Source of the DNA: MED-G78 sp964546275
GTDB lineage: Bacteria; Pseudomonadota; Gammaproteobacteria; Magnimaribacterales; D2472
Reading direction: 5' to 3'
Assembly: GCA_964546275.1 (NCBI GenBank)
Contig: CAZJJG010000019.1
Coordinates: 1-26,697, forward strand
DNA length: 26,697 bases
Under the pieces are notes generated by a model that did no database searches, was not told the origin of the DNA, and saw only the letters and a list, made by a program, of their open reading frames with translations. Each line of letters opens with the position of its first letter. Positions within the stretch are counted from its first letter, which is position 1. Shown here piece by piece: positions 1-8,386 of this stretch. The position numbers and the translations under genes are program-made.

Positions 1-45
1 AATCTAAGTTTTCATAATGTTATATAAATCATGTAGAATACGCGC

Positions 46-264
46 ATGGCAAAAGAAGACAATTTAGAATTCGAAGGAGAAGTTATTGAAACTCTTCCTA
101 ACACCCAATTTAAAGTTAAATTAGAGAATGATCACATCATCACTGCTCATATATCAGGCAAGATGAGAAAACACTATATTAGGATTCTTACTGGAGATAA
201 GGTTAAGGTCGAAATGACGCCTTACGACCTTTCAGTTGGAAGGATTACCTTTAGAGGAAGATAG
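46..264 (+). CDS. infA: Translation initiation factor IF-1
   Basis: A 72-residue protein of exactly the usual IF-1 length. It starts MAKEDN and carries the OB-fold hallmarks ETLPNTQFKVKLEN, TAHISGKMRKHYIRI and LTGDKVKVE, and ends TFRGR, nearly collinear with E. coli IF-1. IF-1 binds the ribosomal A site during initiation on the 30S subunit. The start is fixed by family conservation. The leader within the window is only 45 nt, with a TATATA box at 21-26 that could be a -10 element; any -35 would lie at or beyond the window edge. The gene converges on clpA with a single base between the two stop codons, and an intrinsic terminator begins in its own stop codon. Identification is essentially certain. 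Confidence 0.98.
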   Translation: MAKEDNLEFEGEVIETLPNTQFKVKLENDHIITAHISGKMRKHYIRILTGDKVKVEMTPYDLSVGRITFRGR

Positions 265-291
265 GTTAAGCCTTAACCTTAGATTTTTTTT
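263..291 (+). terminator. Rho-independent terminator of infA inside the 3' end of clpA
   Basis: The sequence shows AGGTTAA (263-269), loop GCC (270-272), TTAACCT (273-279), then TAGA and a run of eight T (284-291). The left arm includes the last bases of the infA stop codon, and the whole element lies in the last codons of the convergent clpA gene. The stem is short and rather A+T-rich, and four bases separate it from the T run, so efficiency is uncertain. No T run exists on the opposite strand, so it should act only on infA transcripts. Confidence 0.6.
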
Positions 292-2509
292 CGGTAAATT
301 TTAAAGATCCATTTACCATATCAATTTTAATTAACCCGCCTGCTTTTAAATCACCAAACAATAACTTATCTACTAACGGCTTTTTAATATTTGAAGCAAT
401 AAAACGCTCCATTGGCCTTGCTCCCATATCTTTGTCATAACCTTTATCAGCTATCCATTTAGTAACAGCTTTAGTTATTTCAAGCTCAACATTTCTTTTA
501 TCTAGTTGTGCTTGAAGTCTAATAAGGAACTTATCTACTACGGAAAGTATTATGTCTTTATTTAAATAATCGAATTGAATAATTTCATCCAGTCTATTTC
601 TGAACTCAGGTGAGAATAGTTTATTAAGACTATTCATTGCATCAGACTCATTAGACTGATCACTAAAACCAATATTTCTTTTTGCGAGCATCTCAGCACC
701 TACATTGGTAGTCATAATAAGGATAACGTTGCGGAAATCTGCTTTTCTGCCGTTATTGTCTGTTAAAACACCAGCATCCATTACTTGGAGAAGAATATTA
801 AATATATCAGGATGTGCTTTTTCAATTTCATCTAATAAAACTACAGAATAAGGCTGCTTAACAACCGCTTCAGTTAAAAGACCGCCCTGGTCAAAACCAA
901 CATAACCTGGAGGAGCTCCTATTAACCTAGATACAGTATGTCTTTCCATATACTCAGACATATCAAATCTAACCAACTCTACTCCAAGGACATTAGCTAG
1001 TTGTTTTGATATTTCCGTCTTTCCAACACCGGTAGGTCCTGTAAATAAGAATGAGCCAATTGTTTTATTATCATCCCTTAAACCTACTCTTGAGAGTTTG
1101 ATGGCGCTACTTAAAGTCTCAACTGCAAGGTCTTGACCAAAAATAACGCGTTTTAAATCTTCTTCAATATTTTTAAGATTCTTTTTGTCTGTTGTCGTAA
1201 TAGATTGTTCTGGTATTTTGGTAATTTTTGATATCGTTTCTTCTATATCCTTCTGATATACAGTAATTTTTTTAGAATTTTTTCTAGATATATTTAATGA
1301 TGCGCCTGTTTCATCAATCACATCAATAGCTTTATCTGGTAAAAATTTATCATTAATATATTTAGTAGATAGCTCTACTGCAGATTTTATAGATTCATCT
1401 GAGTATGCAACATTATGATAATCTTCATAACTTGGCTTGATGCCTGTTAATATTTCAACGCATTCATCAAAGGATGGTTCTATAACATCAATTTTTTGAA
1501 ATCTTCTTGATAATGCTTGGTTTTGATTGAAAACACCTCTGTATTCTTGAAAAGTTGTCGACCCAATACATCTAATAGCACCTTTTGCTAAGGCTGGTTT
1601 TAAAATATTAGAAACATCTAGAGAACCGCCCGATGCTGAGCCTGCGCCAATAATAGTATGAATCTCATCGATGAATAATATTGACTTCTCTTCTTGGTCT
1701 AGAAAAGTTAAAACACCTTTAAGTCTTTTTTCAAAGTCTCCGCGATATTTGGTACCAGCGATAAGAGCTGCTATATCTAAAGAGTAGACAATAGATTCAT
1801 GTAGGATTTCTGGAACTTGCTTTAAGACAATCTGAAGTGCTACTCCTTCTGCAATAGCTGTTTTCCCTACTCCTGACTCACCAACTAGAAGAGGATTGTT
1901 TTTAGTCCTTCTTGCTAGAATTTGAATCATTCTAGAAATCTCATTCTCTCTGCCTATAAGCTTTTCTATCTTATTTTCTAAAGCTAGGTTATTTAAATTA
2001 ATTAAATACTCATTTGTATCTTTTGTAACTTCAGCCTCTGGAACTTCTTCATCACTTATTTCAGTAGATTCTTTTTTTTCAGAAGTGGTTGAGCCATGAG
2101 AGATATATGAAACTATATCCAGCCTGCTGATACCGCTTTTAGATAGCAGAAATACTGCATGGCTTTCTTTTTCAGAAAAGATAGCAACAAGAATATTGAT
2201 AGGTTTAACAACACCTTTACCTGATGATTGAATATGAAATACGGCTCTTTGAAGAACTCTTTGAAAGCCTAATGTTGGTTGAACTGGCTTTGATTCATCA
2301 GTTTTTAAAATGGTTGTATCGGTTAGATATTCTTCAATATTTGATTTTAATTGCTCTCTACTAACATCATGATTTTCTAAAGCATCAGCGACTTCAAAAT
2401 CATTTAGAATCATCAACAACAAATGCTCAATAGTTATGTATTGGATATTCTTATCTTGCGCTTGATCAAAAAGACTGGCGATTGATTGTTCTAATTCTTT
2501 ACTAAACAT
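266..2509 (-). CDS. clpA: ATP-dependent Clp protease ATP-binding subunit ClpA
   Basis: A 747-residue AAA+ unfoldase of normal ClpA size. The N domain (about 1-145) is the ClpS/substrate-binding region. The D1 module has Walker A GESGVGKT (210-217) and Walker B ILFIDE (277-282); the D2 module has Walker A GPTGVGKT (491-498), pore loop GYVG (535-538) and Walker B VVLLDE. The tripeptide IGF at about 613-615 is in the position of the ClpP-docking loop, so the protein should feed unfolded substrates to ClpP; no clpP lies in the window. The start ATG is 3 nt after the clpS stop, indicating one transcript with clpS and icd. The C-terminal codons overlap the infA terminator. Confidence 0.97.
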   Translation of the reverse strand: MFSKELEQSIASLFDQAQDKNIQYITIEHLLLMILNDFEVADALENHDVSREQLKSNIEEYLTDTTILKTDESKPVQPTLGFQRVLQRAVFHIQSSGKGVVKPINILVAIFSEKESHAVFLLSKSGISRLDIVSYISHGSTTSEKKESTEISDEEVPEAEVTKDTNEYLINLNNLALENKIEKLIGRENEISRMIQILARRTKNNPLLVGESGVGKTAIAEGVALQIVLKQVPEILHESIVYSLDIAALIAGTKYRGDFEKRLKGVLTFLDQEEKSILFIDEIHTIIGAGSASGGSLDVSNILKPALAKGAIRCIGSTTFQEYRGVFNQNQALSRRFQKIDVIEPSFDECVEILTGIKPSYEDYHNVAYSDESIKSAVELSTKYINDKFLPDKAIDVIDETGASLNISRKNSKKITVYQKDIEETISKITKIPEQSITTTDKKNLKNIEEDLKRVIFGQDLAVETLSSAIKLSRVGLRDDNKTIGSFLFTGPTGVGKTEISKQLANVLGVELVRFDMSEYMERHTVSRLIGAPPGYVGFDQGGLLTEAVVKQPYSVVLLDEIEKAHPDIFNILLQVMDAGVLTDNNGRKADFRNVILIMTTNVGAEMLAKRNIGFSDQSNESDAMNSLNKLFSPEFRNRLDEIIQFDYLNKDIILSVVDKFLIRLQAQLDKRNVELEITKAVTKWIADKGYDKDMGARPMERFIASNIKKPLVDKLLFGDLKAGGLIKIDMVNGSLKFTEKKSKVKA

Positions 2510-2512
2510 TAA

Positions 2513-2854
2513 TTAATCTGTTAAAGGTTCAATTTCACTCATCAGAGGATGCTCGTGAGCTTGAGCCATTGTTATAATTTCATGACATTTCATTTCAGCT
2601 ATCTCTTTGGGAAATATACCACAAACACCCTTACCTCTGGCATGAACAGCCATCATTATTTGAGTTGATGCATCATGGTTATGGTTAAAAATATACTGCA
2701 AAACATAAACTACAAACTCCATAGGTGTGTAGTCATCATTAAGTAAAACAACTTGATACATTGGAGGTTCTTTTACTTCAGGATCTAATTCAAGAACAAC
2801 AGTCCCATCAATACGATCTAGATCTTCGTCGTTTGGTAGATTAAGTGTAATCAC
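2513..2854 (-). CDS. clpS: ATP-dependent Clp protease adaptor ClpS
   Basis: A 113-residue ClpS, the adaptor that delivers N-degron substrates to ClpA. Diagnostic segments are VVLLNDDYTPMEFV (about 35-48, with the NDD acidic residues that bind the substrate amino terminus), the helix with AVHARGKGVCGIFP (His71 equivalent to the conserved pocket His) and the C-terminal HEHPL. The N-terminal tail of about 30 residues before the core matches the tail that engages ClpA. The start is a GTG overlapping the icd stop in the 4-base unit GTGA, so re-initiation after icd is likely. In E. coli clpS sits next to clpA but is not coupled to icd; here cspD is missing. Confidence 0.95.
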   Translation of the reverse strand: MITLNLPNDEDLDRIDGTVVLELDPEVKEPPMYQVVLLNDDYTPMEFVVYVLQYIFNHNHDASTQIMMAVHARGKGVCGIFPKEIAEMKCHEIITMAQAHEHPLMSEIEPLTD

Positions 2855-4104
2855 ATCCTTTTAATCATTTCATCAGCAAATTCTGAACATGATTTAAGAA
2901 TTGCATCTTCCATAAGCCTTTCAAAGTCATAAGTAACCATTTTAGCTCCTATAGCAGACTCCATAGAGCTTATTATTAGATCTGCAGCTTCAGTCCAACC
3001 CATATGTCTTAGCATCATTTCAGCTGATAATATAAGGGATCCAGGGTTTACTTTATCTTGACCAGCATATTTTGGAGCTGTTCCATGAGTTGCTTCAAAA
3101 ACCGCACATTCATCTCCTATGTTAGCGCCAGGAGCAATTCCAATTCCTCCAACACATGCAGCCAGAGCATCTGATATATAGTCTCCGTTAAGATTCATGG
3201 TTGCTATTACATCGTATTCTTTGGGTCTTGTTAGGATTTGTTGTAAAAATGCATCACAAATTACATCTTTAATTACAATAGTCTTACCATTATTAGGATT
3301 TTTAATTGCTCGCCATGGACCGCCATCTAATAATGATCCATCATAATCTGTAGTTGCAAGTTCATAACCCCATTCCATGAACGCACCTTCGGTATATTTC
3401 ATAATATTACCCTTGTGAACTAGTGTTACTGAGGATCTATCATTGGCAATAGCATAATCAAAGGCTTTTTTAACTAATCTTTTAGTGCCCTCTTCTGATA
3501 TCGGCTTAACTCCAATACCAGCTGTATCTGGAAAACGTATTTGAGTTGTTCCAAATTGTTCTTGTAAAATTTTAATTAATTTAATGGCTTCATCGCTTTT
3601 AGCCATAAACTCTATGCCAGCATAAATATCTTCAGAATTTTCTCTAAAAATAACCATATCAACATCTGCTGGGTTTTTAACAGGACTTGGAACACCTGCA
3701 AAATATCTTATAGGTCTTAGACATACGTATAAATCTAATATTTGCCTAAGAGATACGTTTAATGACCTAATACCACCACCTATAGGAGTCGTTAAAGGCC
3801 CTTTAATACTTACAACATACTCTCTAAGAGCTTCAATTGTTTCATCGGGCAGCCATGTATCTTCTGAATAAATTTTTGTAGATTTTTCACCACAATATAC
3901 TTCCATCCATTCTATTTTTTTTGCACCATCATAAGCCTTCTCAACAGCACTATTAACTACAGCAATCATTGCTGGAGTAATATCAACGCCAATTCCATCA
4001 CCTTCAATAAAAGGAATGATTGGATTATCTGGTACATTCAATTTTCCATCTATGAGAGATATCTTAGATCCGGTATCTGGTATTTTGATGTTTTTGAATG
4101 TCAT
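2851..4104 (-). CDS. icd: Isocitrate dehydrogenase, NADP-dependent
   Basis: A 417-residue enzyme of the E. coli type (416 residues), converting isocitrate to 2-oxoglutarate, CO2 and NADPH. Visible family segments are PFIEGDGIGVDIT near the N-terminus, the phosphorylatable active-site Ser114 in GIRSLNVSLRQ, VIFRENSEDIYAG, and HGTAPKYAGQDKVNPGS, whose Lys-Tyr pair is the NADP-specificity determinant. A good Shine-Dalgarno (AAGGAAG) precedes the ATG. It is the first gene of an icd-clpS-clpA operon and diverges from mnmA across 94 nt. The conserved serine implies possible control by AceK, which is not in the window. The glyoxylate-shunt competitor aceA lies 2.7 kb away. Confidence 0.97.
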   Translation of the reverse strand: MTFKNIKIPDTGSKISLIDGKLNVPDNPIIPFIEGDGIGVDITPAMIAVVNSAVEKAYDGAKKIEWMEVYCGEKSTKIYSEDTWLPDETIEALREYVVSIKGPLTTPIGGGIRSLNVSLRQILDLYVCLRPIRYFAGVPSPVKNPADVDMVIFRENSEDIYAGIEFMAKSDEAIKLIKILQEQFGTTQIRFPDTAGIGVKPISEEGTKRLVKKAFDYAIANDRSSVTLVHKGNIMKYTEGAFMEWGYELATTDYDGSLLDGGPWRAIKNPNNGKTIVIKDVICDAFLQQILTRPKEYDVIATMNLNGDYISDALAACVGGIGIAPGANIGDECAVFEATHGTAPKYAGQDKVNPGSLILSAEMMLRHMGWTEAADLIISSMESAIGAKMVTYDFERLMEDAILKSCSEFADEMIKRM

Positions 4105-4198
4105 TTATACTTCCTTGGTTTATTTAAGCTTTATAATACAATTTGGGAAAATGATTATACTCTAAATGAAATAATTTTTTTATCAAAAATGTAAAAAT
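4105..4198. promoter_or_regulatory. Divergent icd / mnmA promoter region
   Basis: These 94 nt separate divergent starts, so promoters for both directions must lie here or in the coding ends. On the minus strand a perfect TATAAT (plus 4154-4159) lies about 50 nt upstream of the icd ATG, and the icd ribosome site AAGGAAG is clear. On the plus strand TATACT (4156-4161) is a candidate -10 for mnmA, overlapping the icd box. No convincing -35 was found for either. No Shine-Dalgarno precedes mnmA. Confidence 0.45.
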
Positions 4199-5284
4199 AT
4201 GAATACAAATAAAACTATTATCGTTGGTATGTCAGGTGGAGTGGACTCTTCAGTTGCAGCATTGTTGCTTAAAAAACAAGGTTACAAGGTGAAAGGCTTA
4301 TTTATGCAAAACTGGCAAAATGAAGCTGATGAAGAATGTACCTCTGCTATAGACTTTGAAGATGCCTCTGAGGTTTGTGATCTACTAGATATACCTCTTC
4401 ATAGAGCCAATTTTGCTAATGAATACTGGGATAGAGTTTTTAAAGAGTTTTTGAGTGAACATGAGAAAGGCAGGACTCCCAATCCTGATATTTTATGTAA
4501 TAGAGAAATTAAATTTAAATCCTTTTTAGACTATGCTTTAAAAATTGGTGCTGATTTAATAGCAACTGGTCATTACGCAGATTTAAGATTAATAGATGGA
4601 CTCACCCACCTAGTTAGAGCAAAAGACTTAAATAAAGACCAAACTTATTTTTTACATGAAGTTCATGAAGATGAATTTAGAAAATGCATATTCCCGTTAG
4701 CAGGCTTAACAAAGCCTGAAGTAAGAGAGATTGCTATTAAAAATAATTTACCTATAGCAAGAAAGAAAGATTCAGTTGGTATATGTTTTATTGGTGAGAG
4801 AAATTTAAAGGATTTTTTAAACAGATTTATATCCTTTGAAAAAGGGGTAATAAGAGATGAAAATGGTATTGAGATTGGCGAGCATCAAGGATCAATACTT
4901 TATACAGAAGGTCAGAGACAAGGCTTGAATATAGGCGGCGTCAAAAATAGAGATGAACTGCCCTGGTATGTCTTTAATAAAGATATTAAGAATAATGAAA
5001 TCCATGTATGCCAAGGTGTCGACAATGCATTGCTTATGAATAATGCTCTTTGGTTAGAAAAAATAAACTTTATTAATGAAATTAATTATGACTTCCCATT
5101 TGATTGTAGTGTTCAGGTTAGGCATCAGCATACACCTGTAAAATGCAAGGTTTCTATAGATGGTGATGGCTATTTAGTGACCTTTAATCAAAAAATAAGA
5201 GCTATTGCGCCAGGTCAATCTGCGGTACTTTATAATGGCGATATATGTCTTGGTGGAGGTGTTATAGCCAAGACTCTTAAATAA
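4199..5284 (+). CDS. mnmA: tRNA-specific 2-thiouridylase MnmA
   Basis: A 361-residue enzyme that installs the 2-thio group on U34 of tRNA-Lys, -Glu and -Gln, using persulfide sulfur relayed from IscS through Tus proteins. It shows the N-terminal PP-loop SGGVDSS (12-18) for ATP binding and adenylation. The two catalytic cysteines are Cys100 in NPDILCNREIKF and Cys196 in DSVGICFIGE; DLNKDQTYFL is another family signature. Length and domain order match E. coli. The next gene, purB, starts 11 nt downstream; in E. coli and Pseudomonas hflD sits between them and is missing here. No Shine-Dalgarno is visible before the ATG. Confidence 0.97.
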   Translation: MNTNKTIIVGMSGGVDSSVAALLLKKQGYKVKGLFMQNWQNEADEECTSAIDFEDASEVCDLLDIPLHRANFANEYWDRVFKEFLSEHEKGRTPNPDILCNREIKFKSFLDYALKIGADLIATGHYADLRLIDGLTHLVRAKDLNKDQTYFLHEVHEDEFRKCIFPLAGLTKPEVREIAIKNNLPIARKKDSVGICFIGERNLKDFLNRFISFEKGVIRDENGIEIGEHQGSILYTEGQRQGLNIGGVKNRDELPWYVFNKDIKNNEIHVCQGVDNALLMNNALWLEKINFINEINYDFPFDCSVQVRHQHTPVKCKVSIDGDGYLVTFNQKIRAIAPGQSAVLYNGDICLGGGVIAKTLK

Positions 5285-5295
5285 ATGAATTAATA

Positions 5296-6666
5296 ATGGT
5301 AAAATTAAACATGAACAAGTCCCATAACAATATTTCCCCTCTAGATAGTCGATACGCCTCAAAAATTGAAAATACACGTGCTATTTTCTCAGAAGCAAAC
5401 TTAATAAAAGTTAGATTTGAGCTAGAGATAGATTGGTTATTATTTTTATGTCAAAAACTTCCTAAAAACTTCCCTGCTATTTCAAAAGCTTCTATTGATA
5501 AAATTTTAAAATTTAAAAATAGCTTTGATGACAAGTCAGTTATTGCTATTAAAAAAATTGAATCAACAACTAATCATGATGTTAAAGCTGTTGAATATTA
5601 TATTCGTGACTTCTTTTTAAAGGATAAGGTGTTATCTAAATATATACATCTCATTCATTTTGCATTAACTAGCGAGGATTTAAATTCATTAAGTTATGCT
5701 GTAATTTTAAAAAATGGTGTGTCAGAGCATCTATCCATCCTGAATGAACTTCAGAAACTTTTATTAAAACAGACTAAGCAATGGTCTAAAATATCAATGT
5801 TAGCGAGAACTCATGGTCAGCCTGCTTCGCCATCAACATTGGGTAAAGAATTTAAAGTCTTTCATTCACGTCTAAATAAACAAATTAACAATTTAAAGTC
5901 TATACAACCTTTAGCTAAATGGTCTGGAGCAACTGGTAATTTCCATACTTTTAATATTGTTGATGAGTCATTAAACTGGCCAAAAATTTGTAGCCAATTT
6001 ATTAACCAATGCGGTATTCAACAAAACCTTTTCACTACGCAAATCGAACCGCATGACTGGATAGCTGAAACTTCTCATTCTATGATTCGAATAAATAATA
6101 TTTTAATTGATTTGAATCAAGATATTTGGATGTACATAACAAATGATTTATTTAAATTAAAACTAATGGAGAACGAGGTTGGTTCTTCTACTATGCCTCA
6201 TAAGGTTAATCCAATTGACTTTGAAAACTCAGAAGGCAATCTTGGTATAGCTAATAGCTTGCTTGATTTCTTTGCAAATAAATTGCAAAAATCACGAATG
6301 CAAAGAGATTTATCAGATTCAACTGTCTTAAGAAATGTTGGTCTTGGATTTGGTTACTCTGCTCTATCAGTAGCTAGTCTTAAAAAAGGCCTTGGAAAGC
6401 TTTCGCCAAACAAAGAGAAGTTAAAATCTGAGCTAGATTCAAATTGGGAAGTTTTAACTGAAGCTGTTCAAACAATAATGAGATATGAAGGAATTGCAGA
6501 TGCTTATGAGCAATTAAAAGAGTTATCTAGAGGTTCTTCAATAAATAAAGAAGACTATTTAACTTTTGTAAATGGCTTAAGTATTACCTCAGAATCCAAA
6601 GCTAAGTTATTAAAACTAACACCTTCAAGCTATATTGGAATAGCTGAATCGCTAGCTAAATCATAA
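5296..6666 (+). CDS. purB: Adenylosuccinate lyase
   Basis: A 456-residue fumarase/aspartase-superfamily lyase that cleaves SAICAR and adenylosuccinate in purine synthesis. Signatures are ISPLDSRY at the N-terminus, TSEDLN (125-130), RTHGQPASP with the catalytic His173, and the mobile-loop signature GSSTMPHKVNPIDFENSEGN from 296, containing the catalytic serine. Two in-frame ATGs compete: 5296 gives 456 residues, while 5311 (MNKSHNNISPLDSRY) aligns better with the spacing of E. coli PurB before its DGRY motif. Neither has a strong ribosome site. It lies 11 nt after mnmA and is probably co-transcribed with it. Confidence 0.97.
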   Translation: MVKLNMNKSHNNISPLDSRYASKIENTRAIFSEANLIKVRFELEIDWLLFLCQKLPKNFPAISKASIDKILKFKNSFDDKSVIAIKKIESTTNHDVKAVEYYIRDFFLKDKVLSKYIHLIHFALTSEDLNSLSYAVILKNGVSEHLSILNELQKLLLKQTKQWSKISMLARTHGQPASPSTLGKEFKVFHSRLNKQINNLKSIQPLAKWSGATGNFHTFNIVDESLNWPKICSQFINQCGIQQNLFTTQIEPHDWIAETSHSMIRINNILIDLNQDIWMYITNDLFKLKLMENEVGSSTMPHKVNPIDFENSEGNLGIANSLLDFFANKLQKSRMQRDLSDSTVLRNVGLGFGYSALSVASLKKGLGKLSPNKEKLKSELDSNWEVLTEAVQTIMRYEGIADAYEQLKELSRGSSINKEDYLTFVNGLSITSESKAKLLKLTPSSYIGIAESLAKS

Positions 6667-6803
6667 GAATTTACCTTTTTTTGTAGTATAGCTACAAAAT
6701 AATATCTATTTAAGGCTTTTAAAGTAGAAGATAACTAGATTATTGACTTTTTTAATCATTTAACGTGTACTGCACTACATATTAAAATTGTGGAGTTAAT
6801 ACT
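6667..6803 (+). promoter_or_regulatory. aceA promoter region with two palindromes
   Basis: These 137 nt separate purB from aceA. A candidate sigma-70-type promoter is TTGACT (6743-6748), a 17-nt spacer and TGTACT (6766-6771). Two palindromes share half-sites TGTA and TACA. One is TTTTGTAG-TATAG-CTACAAAA (6679-6699), a perfect 8-bp arm. The other is TGTACTGCACTACA (6766-6779), palindromic at 12 of 14 positions and lying on the -10. Their starts (TGTA at 6682 and 6766) are 84 nt apart. The upstream element could instead be a weak purB terminator, but no T run follows it. The aceA ribosome site GGAG precedes the ATG by 8 nt. Confidence 0.5.
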
Positions 6804-8384
6804 ATGTCCAACCTTAATGATCAAATAAATAAAGCTAAAGAAATATCTTCAATGAATGATAGTTCATGGGGAGCTGTAGACCCAGAATATGTAGCAAGAA
6901 TGAGGCTACAAAATAGATTTCAGACCGGGCTTGATGTTGCAAAATATACTGCTGGAATAATGAGAGTTGATATGGAAGCATATGATTCTGATACTTCTGC
7001 TTATACACAATCGCTTGGTTGCTGGCATGGCTTTATAGGCCAACAAAAAATGATTTCTATTAAAAAACATTTTGGAAGTAATGATAAAAAATATTTATAC
7101 CTATCAGGTTGGATGATTGCAGCTTTACGTTCAGACTTCGGACCCCTTCCAGACCAATCCATGCATGAAAAAACATCTGTTGCAGGTCTAATTGAAGAAT
7201 TATATACATTCTTAAGACAAGCTGATGCTCGAGAGCTAGGTGGATTATTTAGAGAATTAGATGCTGCTGCAGATGATAAAAAACAAGAAGTTCAAATGAA
7301 GATTGATAATTTTGAAACTCATGTTGTACCCATTATTGCAGATATAGATGCTGGTTTTGGTAATGCTGAAGCTACCTACTTAATGGCAAAACAGATGATA
7401 GAAGCTGGAGCATGTTGTATCCAAATTGAAAACCAGGTTTCAGATGAAAAACAGTGCGGACATCAAGATGGCAAAGTTACTGTGCCTCATTCTGATTTCT
7501 TAGCTAAAATTAATGCCGTAAGGTATGCATTTTTGGAACTAGGTGTCGACGATGGAGTTATTGTTGCTAGAACTGACTCATTAGGAGCAGGACTAACAAA
7601 ACAGATAGCTGTAACTAAAGAAAAAGGAGATCTAGGGGATCAATACAATGCATTTTTAGATGTTGAAGAGGTGTCGGCTGAAAATATGAAACATGGAGAT
7701 GTTCTTATAAATCAAGATGGAAAATTAGTAAGACCAAAACGTCTTCCTAGTAACCTATACAGATTTAAAGAAGGTACTGGTGAGGCAAGATGCATTCTAG
7801 ATTCAATTACAAGTTTACAAAATGGTGCTGATTTAATCTGGATTGAAACTGAAAAACCTCATATTAGCCAGATTGGAAATATGATGGCTGAAATAAAAAA
7901 AGTAGTACCTAATGCAAAATTAGTCTACAACAATAGTCCTTCCTTTAATTGGACCTTAAATTTTCGTCAACAGATATTTGATGCATGGTCTAATGAGGGG
8001 AAAGATTTATCTAACTATGATAGAGCTGACTTGATGAATGAAACTTATGATGAAACTGAACTATCTATTGAAGCTGATAATAAGATTAGAACATTCCAAG
8101 CTGATGCAGCTCGAGAAGCGGGAATATTCCATCATCTAATAACACTTCCTACCTACCATACAGCCGCCCTTTCAACTGATAACCTTGCCAAAGATTATTT
8201 TGGTGCCGAGGGAATGCTTGGATATGTTGCTGGAGTTCAAAGAAAAGAAATTCGTCAAGGTATTGCATGTGTAAAACATCAAAATATGGCTGGTTCTGAC
8301 ATGGGAGATGATCATAAAGAATACTTTGCTGGTGAGGCTGCGCTTAAAGCTTCAGGTAAAGATAATACTATGAATCAGTTCTAG
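6804..8384 (+). CDS. aceA: Isocitrate lyase, long Pseudomonas/Acinetobacter type
   Basis: A 526-residue isocitrate lyase of the long proteobacterial subfamily, against about 434 in E. coli. It splits isocitrate to glyoxylate and succinate, the first step of the glyoxylate shunt used on acetate and fatty acids. Seen: the metal-site segment ADIDAGFGNAEATY (about 179-192), the catalytic loop EKQCGHQDGK with nucleophilic Cys218 (KKCGH in short enzymes), and the active-site PSFNWT block. The start has a GGAG ribosome site. Palindromes upstream suggest repression. No malate synthase is in the window. Its stop is 2 nt from the stop of the convergent nqrM, leaving no room for a terminator. Confidence 0.96.
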   Translation: MSNLNDQINKAKEISSMNDSSWGAVDPEYVARMRLQNRFQTGLDVAKYTAGIMRVDMEAYDSDTSAYTQSLGCWHGFIGQQKMISIKKHFGSNDKKYLYLSGWMIAALRSDFGPLPDQSMHEKTSVAGLIEELYTFLRQADARELGGLFRELDAAADDKKQEVQMKIDNFETHVVPIIADIDAGFGNAEATYLMAKQMIEAGACCIQIENQVSDEKQCGHQDGKVTVPHSDFLAKINAVRYAFLELGVDDGVIVARTDSLGAGLTKQIAVTKEKGDLGDQYNAFLDVEEVSAENMKHGDVLINQDGKLVRPKRLPSNLYRFKEGTGEARCILDSITSLQNGADLIWIETEKPHISQIGNMMAEIKKVVPNAKLVYNNSPSFNWTLNFRQQIFDAWSNEGKDLSNYDRADLMNETYDETELSIEADNKIRTFQADAAREAGIFHHLITLPTYHTAALSTDNLAKDYFGAEGMLGYVAGVQRKEIRQGIACVKHQNMAGSDMGDDHKEYFAGEAALKASGKDNTMNQF

Positions 8385-8386
8385 CT

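Noticed and set aside
5174..5377. Open frame of 67 codons on the minus strand
   Set aside because: It lies antisense across the ends of mnmA and purB, two certain genes, and has no recognisable features.
6679..6699. Upstream palindrome as a purB rho-independent terminator
   Set aside because: The stem has few G:C pairs and no T run follows it on the plus strand; an operator is at least as likely, so it was placed under the aceA regulatory region.
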